From Strongylocentrotus purpuratus (lineage: Eukaryota > Echinodermata > Echinoidea > Camarodonta > Strongylocentrotidae): DNA of 64,000 nucleotides. Under the pieces are notes generated by a model. The model was not told the DNA's origin and ran no database searches. It saw only the letters and a program-made list of their open reading frames with translations. The stretch spans positions 22,020,155-22,084,154 of the forward strand of contig NW_022145599.1 of the NCBI RefSeq assembly GCF_000002235.5, read 5' to 3'. The translations under genes and the position numbers were made by a program. Positions within the stretch are counted from its first letter, which is position 1; each line of letters starts with the position of its first letter. Positions 11,393-24,331 of the stretch are shown piece by piece.

Positions 11393-11539
11393 ACAGTCAT
11401 GGCTCAGTGACCCAGCAATGGCCTCGTAACTGTGAGGCCCCAGGATCAAAACCGTGTCGATGTGCTATATTAGTGCCCTTTTGTGGGGCATTAATCCTCA
11501 TTACTGTCATTTATGACTTAAGGGCGTAGGTCCCCTAGT
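11393..11539 (+). repeat. tRNA-derived SINE, diverged
   Basis: Matches the 6,645 and 7,840 family: ATGGCTCAGTGACCCAGCA, TGAGGCCCCAGGATCAAAAC, GTGTCGATGTGCTA and a body ending GACTTAAGGGCGTAGGTCCCC. The B box is degraded. Confidence 0.65.
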
Positions 11540-12216
11540 TGATAAGCATAGTAGCATACACATGCTTTAGCCGTGACGCAAAACACACATTGGCAAATTA
11601 TTATTCAATAAAATCTGAGAACGTATACTATTATCTAGATTTATTATTTTTTAATTACTTTTTAAATAATTCCATAAATTGGGGTAAAAAAAAAAATTCC
11701 ACCTTTATGAGCGACAGTGTATGAGCGGTCCCTTTCTGTTTCTCATCCCCTCCCATGATCGCACTATGTCACTCCATGATGGTTTTGCTTTAATTTGTTG
11801 GAGCGCCATCTCGTGTTTCGAATTTAATTAAGGGTGTTGTTGCAAGTTGTAATTTCTTTTTCTCACTCTCTCCCTCCTCCCCTCCTTTCGTTCTCGAGGG
11901 TATTTAGTTACTTCGTTAGAACAAGGCTTGACTAGCATTTGTGCTAATTTCTAGTTCTCATTAACAACTTCACCTAATACACATATGTATGTGTATAGCT
12001 TGTACATAAAATAGTATGCAGATCTATGTCTAAATATTGTTTCGAAACTATTACTGTTCAATCACAATTCCTCTTCTGTTATGTACAGTGCGTCCAAAAA
12101 AAAACTTTACCCAACTTTTGTAGCTTCTATAAACTGAAGAGTTATAATTTGTGTTACCTTTAATCATATGTTATTGTAATGGAAAACTTATGCCTTGACT
12201 AATGATACCATTTTCA

Positions 12217-13701
12217 CAGGGGCGGCCGAGTGACTTCCAAAGTGGGGGGGGGGGGCACCAAGAAAAAAGGGCACTTTCTGGAAAAAAGGGCACCTACATA
12301 GGGAAATCTCAAAGCGAAAATATACAATTTTTTTGACATTGGTATATACCCCTACCTTGTGATTACAATTATCAAGGATGATTTAAATATTTGTTTCATC
12401 CTACACCATACATGATATTGCTTAAGCATCATGCTTTGCAGCTGGGTTTGGTTGTCTAAAAAATTGTTTGGGAGCGAGCGAAGCGAGCGAGGAAAATTTT
12501 TAAGATGTGTGAGGTCGCAGTGCGAATAATTACATTTTATAAAGAGAAAAAAAAAAGTCCTAATAGGGTTATAAGCACATTCTCATAACGGAAGACTGAA
12601 AAGACCTTTGATAAGTAACATAAGTATATCATCTATAGATGCGTGCGAGCGTAGCGAGCGATCTTTTGGGGAAATTAGCTAGGGCGCGATTGATGATGAG
12701 AGGAAAAGTGGACACTTATCAGGAAAGAAAAGGAGCATGTGCCAAAGTACAAAGAGTAATTATCAGAGGTGAAAATGGGGCACTTCTTACACCCTCAAAA
12801 AGAGGCACTCACTAGGGATGATATAAAGTCAGTCATGAGAATAGGAAATGGGCTTTTGTCGACGGAAAAGGGGCCCCCAGCAGATTTTTATAGGGGCATT
12901 TATAAGATATTATTATGTATTTGTTAAAAGGGAAATTATCAGAGGTGAAAAGAAGCACTTATCGCATCTGAAAAGGAGAAATGCCCTAATATGAAAAGGG
13001 GCACCTATGTGAATAAAAAGGGGCACTTGTAATAAAGGAAAATGTGTATTAGTTAAAAGAAAATGGGCACCGATCAGATTTTAAAGGGGCATTTATCCGA
13101 GGTGAAGGGGGCACTTATCTGAAGCAAAAAGGAGTAACTTCTCGTACCTGAAAAGGGTCATTTACCAGAGAAGGGGCACTTATGAGAAGGGAAAAAGGGC
13201 ACATGTGAAAATATGAGGTGCGCTTATCCGAGTTAAAATGGAGGAAGTTATTAAAATAGGAAGGGGCACTTCTGACAATGGAAAAGGGGCACTTGTCGGG
13301 GTAAAAGAGGCACGTACCTCTCATATTTCAATAGGACAATTATCAGAGGTGAACGGGGCACTTATCAAAAGTGAAAAGAGGCACTCATCGTACCTAACTT
13401 GGGGCACTTACTAGAGATTAAAAAGGGCACTTATGATAATCGAAAATGGACAATTATTGCAAAGGAAAATGGGAACTTGTCGAAGGAAAAGGGGCATGTG
13501 TCCAAATAAAAGGGCGACTTATCAGAGTTGAAAAGGGGAAGGGGCATTTTACAAATTAATAGGGGCACTTGTCAACGTAAAAGGGGCACAATTCCTATGT
13601 AAAAAGGGGCATTTTTCCTATGAAAAAAGGGGCACTTTTCGGGTTCCTGAAAAAGAGGGGGGGCACTGTGCCCCCCTTGCCCCCCGGGAGGGCCGCCTCT
13701 G
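12217..13701. mobile_element. hAT-like non-autonomous element filled with a GGGGCACTTAT minisatellite
   Basis: Ends are CAGGGGCGGCC and, inverted at the other end, CAGAGGCGGCC. They are flanked by imperfect 8-bp direct repeats CATTTTCA (12,209-12,216) and CATTAGCA (13,702-13,709), matching at six of eight bases. CAGGGGCGG-type ends and 8-bp duplications are typical of hAT elements. Most of the interior is a degenerate 15-25-bp repeat around AAAAGGGGCACTTAT. No transposase is visible. Unit 2 lacks this region. Confidence 0.6.
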
Positions 13702-13839
13702 CATTAGCATAATCAACCAACTTAATTACGTGTTTTCACTGCCAGCACTCATCATCTGATATTCTATTATCATCATGAATGAACCTGCATTCAATCAGCA
13801 GATATATTGTATTATTACCAACACACCTTCTCTCCCCTT

Positions 13840-14130
13840 TCCTTTTCTTCTCTCCAAGTCACTCTCGTTTTTATTTTTATTTTTATTGTTGTATCTAAGT
13901 TGAGGGCTGTGGGCACGTCAAGCTACTTTGCTTATTTCTGTAGCCCTTCTGCATCTAATGTAATTTGATTATGCGTGCAATATATTTGTTTAAATTCGTT
14001 TATTATCTGTATAAAATTATATACATTTGATAAATTGTATCAAACCATATTATGTTCATGAAAATGTATGACGAAAAAAAGAAAAAAGATGCAGAAACCA
14101 ATAAATCAAATCAAATCAAATCAAATCTTA
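13840..14130 (+). mobile_element. Possible LINE 3' end with (TCAAA)n tail
   Basis: AT-rich sequence ending AACCAATAAATCAAATCAAA and a short ATCAA/TCAAA repeat at 14,103-14,128. The same AGAAACCAATAAATCAAA end occurs at 59,224-59,255 in unrelated DNA. That fits the 3' tail of a non-LTR element, but no coding part is recognisable. Confidence 0.35.
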
Positions 14131-14821
14131 AATTATGACATTCTGGCGTTGGGAAATGCTTCACAAGCAATATTACTGCTTCAGAAAAAGGTTTTATCAT
14201 TTAATTCAGTGACACAGTAACAAATCAGTAATACCTCAGTCACACAGCCAAACCGACTCCATCCCGAAGCTGATTTTCATTCTTCTGAGACTGGAGCTTT
14301 TGCTCCCCGAGAATTCAGAAATACCAACTCTCAGGCAACCGTCACCTCGTATGGAGGATGCTTCCGGATATGTAATTTCGTCGACGTACGAGGCGGGCGG
14401 GGAGGGGGTGGGGGATAGGGGATATTCGGGCAACCCATCAAATTCGGGCAGCGAGTTGAACGAATTTATAATTTCTGTAATTTTCACTACATAATGTGAA
14501 AAACAAGGATGCTGAAGAGTTGATATTCGGACAAAAGGCGTCAGCTCCCTTCTATGCATCTTATTTAGTCTATTTCTGTGATGAAACTAAGATGTCTTTT
14601 CAGAAATGAAAAGTTGAAATTCAGAAAAAATTATCGCCCTCCCCCCCACCCCCCCCCCCCCACCCGTCCCTGTTGAAGATGTGCCCGTTCGCTGACTTGC
14701 GAAGTTTTTATGAACTAATTTAAAATAACTTATAATCACTGTCCCAATTTTTTCCCTTATTCTGAGAATGAGTACAAGGAAATAGAATTACTTGCATTCG
14801 TCACGGCTTGTTGTATTTGAG

Positions 14822-15018
14822 GAAGTTTACGGATATCAACTCTCTTTCTCTCTATGTAATACAAGAGTTATATGCTGGTACTCTAAATGCTGGTTTCTCT
14901 ATTGATTGCAATATTTATAGTAAATTTACAGTCATCGAGGAAAGTCTTTCTGTTATAGGGACCACTTCATTGTTGAATCTTAAAAATCAACTAGCAGAAT
15001 ATTTTCAGACAAAATAAC
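14822..15018 (+). pseudogene. Orphan 5' exon relic (counterpart of 39,099-39,293)
   Basis: Aligns with the putative non-coding exon upstream of receptor 3 in unit 2. Here the acceptor is TTTGAG instead of TTTCAG, while the donor GTAAGT (15,019) is kept. The receptor coding exon that should follow is absent: 15,820 joins directly the sequences that flank the receptor segment in unit 2. Small indels change the frame between the two copies, so it is not judged protein coding. Confidence 0.5.
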
Positions 15019-15019
15019 G

Positions 15020-16150
15020 TAAGTTGAAACTCCTTTGTTGCTTTAATGTTGAAAATGTTGGATGTTTCTGAAATACTTTGCTATACTTTTCAATACTTAA
15101 GGCCAATAGTGAGAGGTAAAAATTATCATAACAAACTGTTTTATTTAGATATGTTATGAAATTAACAAACTCCACTCTAGCATAAGAGAATAACACTTCA
15201 TATTTTCACAACAAACTTCCTTGTGTTGCCTTTGTTCAAGAAATGTTGCCGTTCTGTACCCGATGTTCGTGAGAAACCCGAATGCAGTCATGTGGAAATA
15301 TAAAAAACATTAACTACATCATACTTCATTATTACAGTGGTGCAAGTCATTTAATTGCTTTAATAATAATGAAATAATAATATTTAATCATTATAAGTCT
15401 TGATGCGTTTAAGCGAAATCAATTTCTTGGTAGGTCGTACAGAATAAAAGCTATGTAGGTCCAGGTTTTCCGTACTTCTTTTATTAATGCTCTGCCTTGT
15501 TCTTTAACATGTATAAATATTGGGTGGTTTTGCTGCTTAATTTATTAGTTTTTCTATCAAATATTATCTTATCTTAGTAACTGAATGTGTGTACGAATTC
15601 TCTGAAAAGCAATTCATGAAAGTTATCGTTGCATGTTTTTTTTTTTGTGTGTGTTAGTGTAAAACGGAACTAAACTAAAAAATAAGACTCACTAAAATGA
15701 TAAAGAACAAATGATGGTAGTTACCAACAAGACGAAAGGCTCATACAAACCCGAAATTTATTATACATCCTTAAAAATGGCTCATTTTCATCAACCTAAA
15801 TTTGATTTACTAAAAAAAAACAATAGAAGCTCATTTGGCTCCGCATTTTTTGTATTTTTTATAACTGTTTTGTTTTGTTCATGTGTTTGGTAATTGAATG
15901 AAAATTTATAGATACTTTCATGTCTTTGATTGTTCTTTATGATCCAAGTATTGTGGAACATTTCTTTTATTGTAAGTATGTTTATTAAAACTGATAATCA
16001 AACATGCTCTACACAAAGTCATGTCACAATTGTTAAATTGTTTTATTTCATGTTTGGAAATGAAACTAAATAAAATGAAGACAAAAATGATATGATAGAT
16101 TATTATAAAAATTTAAAAAAATAACATTAGGCTTGACAATGCTACATTGC
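15020..16150. other. Gene-free stretch with receptor-loss junction
   Basis: Collinear with 39,300-40,088 and then, across 15,820-15,821, with 41,849-42,170. The 1,760 bp that contain receptor 3 in unit 2 are missing at this point. No other feature is seen. Confidence 0.75.
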
Positions 16151-16649
16151 GTCATTGACCGCTTACAACTCTTTTTCCATTCAGCTTCCGGAAAGTACGA
16201 TCTGGAACTTACCGCTATGACAAGTAACAACCATATCATGATCGCAAAGACTTTCGAAAAATCAAGTCTAAGGCAATTGTAATATCCTATTGTATATACA
16301 GAGATTATTTTCGGATAACGTAATATGTTTGCACATATCACTAGTTGATCATCATCCTCATGATCATCAAGTTTCATGTCTGTTACAGACATCGGCGGTC
16401 AAGGACCTCGATTTCTATCTGATATATGCTATTCTCAAAAAGCTTGTGTTGCTAATATCATTTGTGGTTGCCCATTAGTTACGACTTTGCAAATATGTAA
16501 TGCGTTGCTTTCCAATTCTACGCTTTCCAGCAATCTTACCTGTCAATATTGTTTTTTGTAGATGATCTTTTCTGAATGATTAATGACATTTGCCTCTTTC
16601 TTATTGTTTAGAAGAGTGATAGTTTGACTTTTGCTTTTCTGAACACTTC

Positions 16650-17150
16650 CCCATTTGTTTAATTTTTTCCGTCAATGATGATATATTCACAATATTTCTC
16701 AAGAACCACGTCTATGTAGCCTCTAATCCTCTTTCTAGCTCTTTGTTTATGGACCAACACTCACATTCGTAGAGACGAGCTGACCAGATATATGATTTTA
16801 AGACAAGAATTATGGTTTCATGGTACTGTTCTTATTTTTCATTATTGATTTCATCTTATCAAATGTATCTTGTGTCATTGCAGTTGATTCCTTTATTTCA
16901 TGAATAATTTTCCCATATAATCTATTGTGTACCAAGGATATGTAAAGGTGTGGACGTGGTTTATTTTCCCCCTTTATTTTTGAGATTGCATGAGGGTGTG
17001 TCAGTCTTTAAAAATATATTACCATACACATTGTCTTTGTGTTGTATAAATCCAAGCCTCTATTAATACTTTCTTTGAATTCTGCTGCTAAAATTGTATC
17101 ATCTGCATAGCAAATTTGTTTATATTCTGGCCTCCAACCTTAACACCTAG
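16650..17150 (-). pseudogene. Fossil LINE reverse transcriptase, array copy 1
   Basis: Minus-strand translation, in broken frames, gives the usual order of a non-LTR element ORF2. First comes GVKVGGQNIN, then YADDTILAAEF (catalytic YADD at 17,098-17,109), then, after a stop and frameshift, LKSYIWSARLYECECWS and a degraded LEAT-x-TWFLRNIV stretch matching the family's LEAxExWxLRRML region. This is the RT palm core plus the following thumb and connection part; fingers and endonuclease are missing. It is dead: several stops and at least two frameshifts. Confidence 0.75.
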
Positions 17151-18362
17151 GTGATAGACAAGGCCATTGTCTGCCTTTTTATTATTTATTAAAATAACAA
17201 GGGCAAATGGAGTATGAAAATAAAAATAATGGGTTATGTTCTTTTACAGATAATACTGACTTTTTGTTTGGAGAAATATGATAGCAGATTTTGGCTCCCC
17301 ACTCAGCCATATGACAATACATAAACATCGTGTAGATATTTCGATAAAGTTTCCTTTAAATTTGAAATAAAATAAAATTCTACCATGCAGAACTATGAAT
17401 ATAATCGTGTATACTTAAAACTTTTAACGCACGTAGCCCCCCCCCCCCCAAAAAAAAAAAAAAAAAAAAAAACCATGAAAGATGAGCAGAAACAAGGAAA
17501 TACTGGGTCTAAGATACTTTTCCTTTCACTTTCAATACTGGAACACAAAATAATCTATGATCTCAGCGGAAATAGTTCTAGGTCAATAACTCTCATGGAA
17601 AATAATGAGACCATTTCCTTAAAGGTTACATGAACTATTCGCATTACCCGAAAGAAGTGCTTGAAGACTTTGACATTTTGATTTTATTTTCCATTTAATT
17701 TCAGTTATTCTAAAACAATGTGAACATATATAAGTGCAAGGGTAAGATAATAATAGTATTAAACTCATAGTAATCTTTATTATCTTGTTGGATACCTTAA
17801 CAAGCGTAATGCTTATTGGCAGGGTGCAAGTGTTTACAGAATAAAAGTATTGAAGATTTACACATCATTGACCGCTTACAGCTCTTTTTCCATTCAGCTT
17901 CCGGAAAGTACGATCTGGAACTTACCACTATGACAGTAACAACCATATCATGATCGCAAAGACTTTCGAAAAATGAAGTCTAAGGCAACTGTAATACCCT
18001 ATTGTATATACAGAGATCATTTTCGGATAACGTAATATATTTGCACATATCACTAGTTGATCATCATCCTCATGATCATCAAGTTTCTGTTACAGACATT
18101 ACCGGTCAAGGACCTCGATTTCTATCTGTTATATGCTATTCTAAAACAGCTTGTATTGCTAATATCATTTGTGGTTGCCCATTAGTTACGACTTTGCAAA
18201 TATGTAATGCGTTGCTTTCCAATTCTACGCTTTCCAGCAATCTTACCTGTCAATATTGTTTTTTGTAGATGATCTTTTCTGAATGATTAATGACATTTGC
18301 CTCTTTCTTATTGTTTAGAAGAGTGATAGTTTGACTTTTGCTTTTCTGAACACTTCCCCATT

Positions 18363-18862
18363 TGTTTAATTTTTTCCGTCAATGATGATATATTCACAAT
18401 ATTTCTCAAGAACCACGTCTATGTAGCCTCTAATCCTCTTTCTAGCTCTTTGTTTATGGACCAACACTCACATTCGTAGAGACGAGCTGACCAGATATAT
18501 GATTTTAAGACAAGAATTATGGTTTCATGGTACTGTTCTTATTTTTCATTATTGATTTCATCTTATCAAATGTATCTTGTGTCATTGCAGTTGATTCCTT
18601 TATTTCATGAATAATTTTCCCATATAATCTATTGTGTACCAAGGATATGTAAAGGTGTGGACGTGGTTTATTTTCCCCCTTTATTTTTGAGATTGCATGA
18701 GGGTGTGTCAGTCTTTAAAAATATATTACCATACACATTGTCTTTGTGTTGTATAAATCCAAGCCTCTATTAATACTTTCTTTGAATTCTGCTGCTAAAA
18801 TTGTATCATCTGCATAGCAAATTTGTTTATATTCTGGCCTCCAACCTTAACACCTAGGTGAT
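18363..18862 (-). pseudogene. Fossil LINE reverse transcriptase, array copy 2
   Basis: Same fossil as 16,650-17,150, with YADD encoded at 18,805-18,816 and identical stops. Confidence 0.75.
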
Positions 18863-20072
18863 AGACAAGGCCATTGTCTGCCTTTTTATTATTTATTAAA
18901 ATAACAAGGGCAAATGGAGTATGAAAATAAAAATAATGGGTTATGTTCTTTTACAGATAATACTGACTTTTTGTTTGGAGAAATATGATAGCAGATTTTG
19001 GCTCCCCACTCAGCCATATGACAATACATAAACATCGTGTAGATATTTCGATAAAGTTTCCTTTAAATTTGAAATAAAATAAAATTCTACCATGCAAGAA
19101 CTATGAATATAATCGTGTATACTTAAAACTTTTAACGCACGTAGCCCCCCCCCCCCCAAAAAAAAAAAAAAAAAAAAAAAACCATGAAAGATGAGCAGAA
19201 ACAAGGAAATACTGGGTCTAAGATACTTTTCCTTTCACTTTCAATACTGGAACACAAAATAATCTATGATCTCAGCGGAAATAGTTCTAGGTCAATAACT
19301 CTCATGGAAAATAATGAGACCATTTCCTTAAAGGTTACATGAACTATTCGCATTACCCGAAAGAAGTGCTTGAAGACTTTGACATTTTGATTTTATTTTC
19401 CATTTAATTTCAGTTATTCTAAAACAATGTGAACATATATAAGTGCAAGGGTAAGATAATAATAGTATTAAACTCATAGTAATCTTTATTATCTTGTTGG
19501 ATACCTTAACAAGCGTAATGCTTATTGGCAGGGTGCAAGTGTTTACAGAATAAAAGTATTGAAGATTTACACATCATTGACCGCTTACAGCTCTTTTTCC
19601 ATTCAGCTTCCGGAAAGTACGATCTGGAACTTACCACTATGACAGTAACAACCATATCATGATCGCAAAGACTTTCGAAAAATGAAGTCTAAGGCAACTG
19701 TAATACCCTATTGTATATACAGAGATCATTTTCGGATAACGTAATATATTTGCACATATCACTAGTTGATCATCATCCTCATGATCATCAAGTTTCTGTT
19801 ACAGACATTACCGGTCAAGGACCTCGATTTCTATCTGTTATATGCTATTCTAAAACAGCTTGTATTGCTAATATCATTTGTGGTTGCCCTTTTGTTAAGA
19901 CTTTGCAAATATGTTATGCGTTTCCTTCCCATTCTACGCTTTCCAGCAATCTTACCTGTCAATATTGTTTTTTGTAGATGATCTTTTCTGAATGATTATG
20001 TGACCAAGAAATTACATTTGCCTCTTTCTTATTGTTTAGAAGAGTGATAGTTTGACTTTTGCTTTTCTGAAC

Positions 20073-20573
20073 ACTTCTCCATTTGTTTAATTCTTTCCGT
20101 CAATGATGATATATTCACAATATTTCTCAAGAACCACATCTATGTAGCCTCTAATCCTCTTTCTAGCTCTTTGTTTATGGACCAACACTCACATTCGTAG
20201 AGACGAGCTGACCAGATATATGATTTTAAGACAAGAATTATGGTTTCATGGTACTGTTCTTATTTTTCATTACTGATTTCATCTTATCAAATGTATCTTG
20301 TGTCATTGCAGTTGATTCCTTTATTTCATGAATAATTTTCCCATGTAATCTATTGTGTACCAAGGATATGTAAAGGTGTGGACGTGGTTTATTTTCCCCC
20401 TTTATTTTTGAGATTGCATGAGGGTGTGTCAGTCTTTAAAAATATATTACCATACACATTGTCTTTGTGTTGTATAAATCCAAGCCTCTATTAATACTTT
20501 CTTTGAATTCTGCTGCTAAAATTGTATCATCTGCATAGCAAATTTGGTTATATTCTGGCCTCCAACCTTAACA
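20073..20573 (-). pseudogene. Fossil LINE reverse transcriptase, array copy 3
   Basis: Same fossil, with YADD at 20,526-20,537. One base differs just upstream of YADD (AATTTGG for AATTTGT on the + strand). Confidence 0.75.
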
Positions 20574-21794
20574 CCTAGGTGATAGACAAGGCCATTGTCT
20601 GCCTTTTTATTATTTATTAAAATAACAAGGGCAAATGGAGTATGAAAATAAAAATAATGGGTTATGTTCTTTTACAGATAATACTGACTTTTTGTTTGGA
20701 GAAATATGATAGCAGATTTTGGCTCCCCACTCAGCCATATGACAATACATAAACATCGTGTAGATATTTCGATAAAGTTTCCTTTAAATTTGAAATAAAA
20801 TAAAATTCTACCATGCAGAACTATGAATATAATCGTGTATACTTAAAACTTTTAACGCACGTAGCCCCCCCCCCCCCCAAAAAAAAAAAAAAAAAAAAAA
20901 AAACCATGAAAGATGAGCAGAAACAAGGAAATACTGGGTCTAAGATACTTTTCCTTTCACTTTCAATACTGGAACACAAAATAATCTATGATCTCAGCGG
21001 AAATAGTTCTAGGTCAATAACTCTCATGGAAAATAATGAGACCATTTCCTTAAAGGTTACATGAACTATTTGCATTACCCGAAAGAAGTGCTTGAAGACT
21101 TTGACATTTTGATTTTATTTTCCATTTAATTTCAGTTATTCTAAAACAATGTGAACATATATAAGTGCAAGGGTAAGATAATAATAGTATTAAACTCATA
21201 GTAATCTTTATTATCTTGTTGGATACCTTAACAAGCGTAATGCTTATTGGCAGGGTGCAAGTGTTTACAGAATAAAAGTATTGAAGATTTACACATCATT
21301 GACCGCTTACAGCTCTTTTTCCATTCAGCTTCCGGAAAGTACGATCTGGAACTTACCACTATGACAGTAACAACCATATCATGATCGCAAAGACTTTCGA
21401 AAAATGAAGTCTAAGGCAACTGTAATACCCTATTGTATATACAGAGATCATTTTCGGATAACGTAATATATTTGCACATATCACTAGTTGATCATCATCC
21501 TCATAATCATCAAGTTTCTGTTACAGACATTACCGGTCAAGGACCTCGATTTCTATCTGTTATATGCTATTCTAAAACAGCTTGTATTGCTAATATCATT
21601 TGTGGTTGCCCTTTTGTTAAGACTTTGCAAATATGTTATGCGTTTCCTTCCCATTCTACGCTTTCCAGCAATCTTACCTGTCAATATTGTTTTTTGTAGA
21701 TGATCTTTTCTGAATGATTATGTGACCAAGAAATTACATTTGCCTCTTTCTTATTGTTTAGAAGAGTGATAGTTTGACTTTTGCTTTTCTGAAC

Positions 21795-22296
21795 ACTTCT
21801 CCATTTGTTTAATTCTTTCCGTCAATGATGATATATTCACAATATTTCTCAAGAACCACGTCTATGTAGCCTCTAATCCTCTTTCTAGCTCTTTGTTTAT
21901 GGACCAACACTCACATTCGTAGAGACGAGCTGACCAGATATATGATTTTAAGACAAGAATTATGGTTTCATGGTACTGTTCTTATTTTTCATTACTGATT
22001 TCATCTTATCAAATGTATCTTGTGTCATTGCAGTTGATTCCTTTATTTCATGAATAATTTTCCCATGTAATCTATTGTGTACCAAGGATATGTAAAGGTG
22101 TGGACGTGGTTTATTTTCCCCCTTTATTTTTGAGATTGCATGAGGGTGTGTCAGTCTTTAAAAATATATTACCATACACATTGTCTTTGTGTTGTATAAA
22201 TCCAAGCCTCTATTAATACTTTCTTTGAATTCTGCTGCTAAAATTGTATCATCTGCATAGCAAATTTGTTTATATTCTGGCCTCCAACCTTAACAC
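21795..22296 (-). pseudogene. Fossil LINE reverse transcriptase, array copy 4
   Basis: Same fossil, with YADD at 22,258-22,269. Confidence 0.75.
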
Positions 22297-23519
22297 CTAG
22301 GTGATAGACAAGGCCATTGTCTGCCTTTTTATTATTTATTAAAATAACAAGGGCAAATGGAGTATGAAAATAAAAATAATGGGTTATGTTCTTTTACAGA
22401 TAATACTGACTTTTTGTTTGGAGAAATATGATAGCAGATTTTGGCTCCACACTCAGCCATATGACAATACATAAACATCGTGTAGATATTTCGATAAAGT
22501 TTCCTTTAAATTTGAAATAAAATAAAATTCTACCATGCAGAACTATGAATATAATCGTGTATACTTAAAACTTTTAACGCACGTAGCCCCCCCCCCCCCC
22601 CCAAAAAAAAAAAAAACAAAAAACAAAACATGAAAGATGAGCAGAAACAAGGAAATACTGGGTCTAAGATACTTTTCCTTTCACTTTCAATACTGGAACA
22701 CAAAATAATCTATGATCTCAGCGGAAATAGTTCTAGGTCAATAACTCTCATGGAAAATAATGAGACCATTTCCTTAAAGGTTACATGAACTATTTGCATT
22801 ACCCGAAAGAAGTGCTTGAAGACTTTGACATTTTGATTTTATTTTCCATTTAATTTCAGTTATTCTAAAACAATGTGAACATATATAAGTGCAAGAGTAA
22901 GATAATAATAGTATTAAACTCATAGTAATCTTTATTATCTTGTTGGATACCTTAACAAGCGTAATGCTTATTGGCAGGGTGCAAGTGTTTACAGAATAAA
23001 AGTATTGAAGATTTACACATCATTGACCGCTTACAACTCTTTTTTCATTCAGCTTCCGGAAAGTACGATCTGGAACTTACCACTATGACAAGTAACAACC
23101 ATATCATGATCGCAAAGACTTTCGAAAAATGAAGTCTAAGGCAACTGTAATACCCTATTGTATATACAGAGATCATTTTCGGATAACGTAATATATTTGC
23201 ACATATCACTAGTTGATCATCATCCTCATGATCATCAAGTTTCTGTTACAGACATTACCGGTCAAGGACCTCGATTTCTATCTGTTATATGCTATTCTAA
23301 AACAGCTTGTATTGCTAATATCATTTGTGGTTGCCCTTTTGTTAAGACTTTGCAAATATGTTATGCGTTTCCTTCCCATTCTACGCTTTCCAGCAATCTT
23401 ACCTGTCAATATTGTTTTTTGTAGATGATCTTTTCTGAATGATTATGTGACCAAGAAATTACATTTGCCTCTTTCTTATTGTTTAGAAGAGTGATAGTTT
23501 GACTTTTGCTTTTCTGAAC

Positions 23520-23990
23520 ACTTCTCCATTTGTTTAATTCTTTCCGTCAATGATGATATATTCACAATATTTCTCAAGAACCACGTCTATGTAGCCTCTA
23601 ATCCTCCTTTTAGCTCTTTGTTTATGGACCAACACTCACATTCGTAGAGACGACCTGACCAGATATATGACTTTAAGACAAGAATTATGGTTTCATGGTA
23701 CTGTTCTTATTTTTCATCTTATCAAATGTATCTTGTGTCATTGCAGTTGATTCCTTTATTTCATGAATAATTTTCCCATGTAATCTATTGTGTACCAAGG
23801 ATATGTAAAGGTGTGGACGTGGTTTATTTTCCCCCTTTATTTTTGAGATTGCATGAGGGTGTGTCAGTCTTTAAAAATATATTACCATACACATTGTCTT
23901 TGTGTTGTATAAATCCAAGCCTCTATTAATACTTTCTTTGAATTCTGCTGCTAAAATTGTATCATCTGCATAGCAAGTGCAAGTATTAGC
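23520..23990 (-). pseudogene. Fossil LINE reverse transcriptase, truncated array copy 5
   Basis: YADD is at 23,961-23,972. Immediately upstream on the minus strand the sequence switches to the end of the array unit, so the GVKVGGQNIN part is deleted. The frame from 24,116 to 23,871 reads across this junction by chance. Confidence 0.7.
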
Positions 23991-24159
23991 TAATAACAGC
24001 ATTAAAATCATAATAATCTTTATTAGATGGTGGAATACATTACACAGCGTAATGCTTATTGGCAGGGTGCAAGTGTTTACAGAATAAAAGCAATGTACCG
24101 TATTACATAAATTCAAATATTGAAGATTTACACATCACTCACCAAAACACGTTGAGGTA

Positions 24160-24178
24160 TATCGCGCGCACACACGCA

Positions 24179-24213
<35 letters not shown>

Positions 24214-24290
24214 GCGCACACATCCACACACACAAACATACGAATACACACCTACACATACACGCACACACACGCACAACAAAAACATAC
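24160..24290. repeat. (CA)n microsatellite with CACG interruptions
   Basis: Dinucleotide tract just right of the array. The same tract, differently interrupted, is at 44,032-44,122 in unit 2. Confidence 0.95.
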
Positions 24291-24331
24291 ACAGAGCTGG
24301 TACAGAGAAAAATATAAACAAAGAATAGATA

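Larger units (their letters stand above)
16153..24135. repeat. 1.71-kb tandem array, four full copies and one internally deleted copy
   Basis: Units start with CATTGACCGCTTACA at 16,153, 17,866, 19,575, 21,297 and 23,021, giving lengths of 1,713, 1,709, 1,722 and 1,724 bp. The last copy is cut after the YADD-coding spot (about 23,975) and resumes near its end. Copies are nearly identical apart from C/A-tract length and a few bases. Copies 3-5 share a GTGACCAAGAAATT variant, and copies 1-2 share the other form. Each holds a minus-strand RT fossil and a C(13-16)A(n) tract. Unit 2 has a single, older-looking copy at 42,175-43,998. Confidence 0.95.

Noticed and set aside
18002..18268. Repeated 88-codon + strand frame in each array unit
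   Set aside because: It is conserved only because the DNA is repeated. It lies in a degraded LINE-derived unit, has no motif, and overlaps no splice-bounded exon.
23871..24116. 81-codon minus-strand frame containing YADD
   Set aside because: The frame joins unrelated sequence to the RT core across the internal deletion in array copy 5. It is not a gene.
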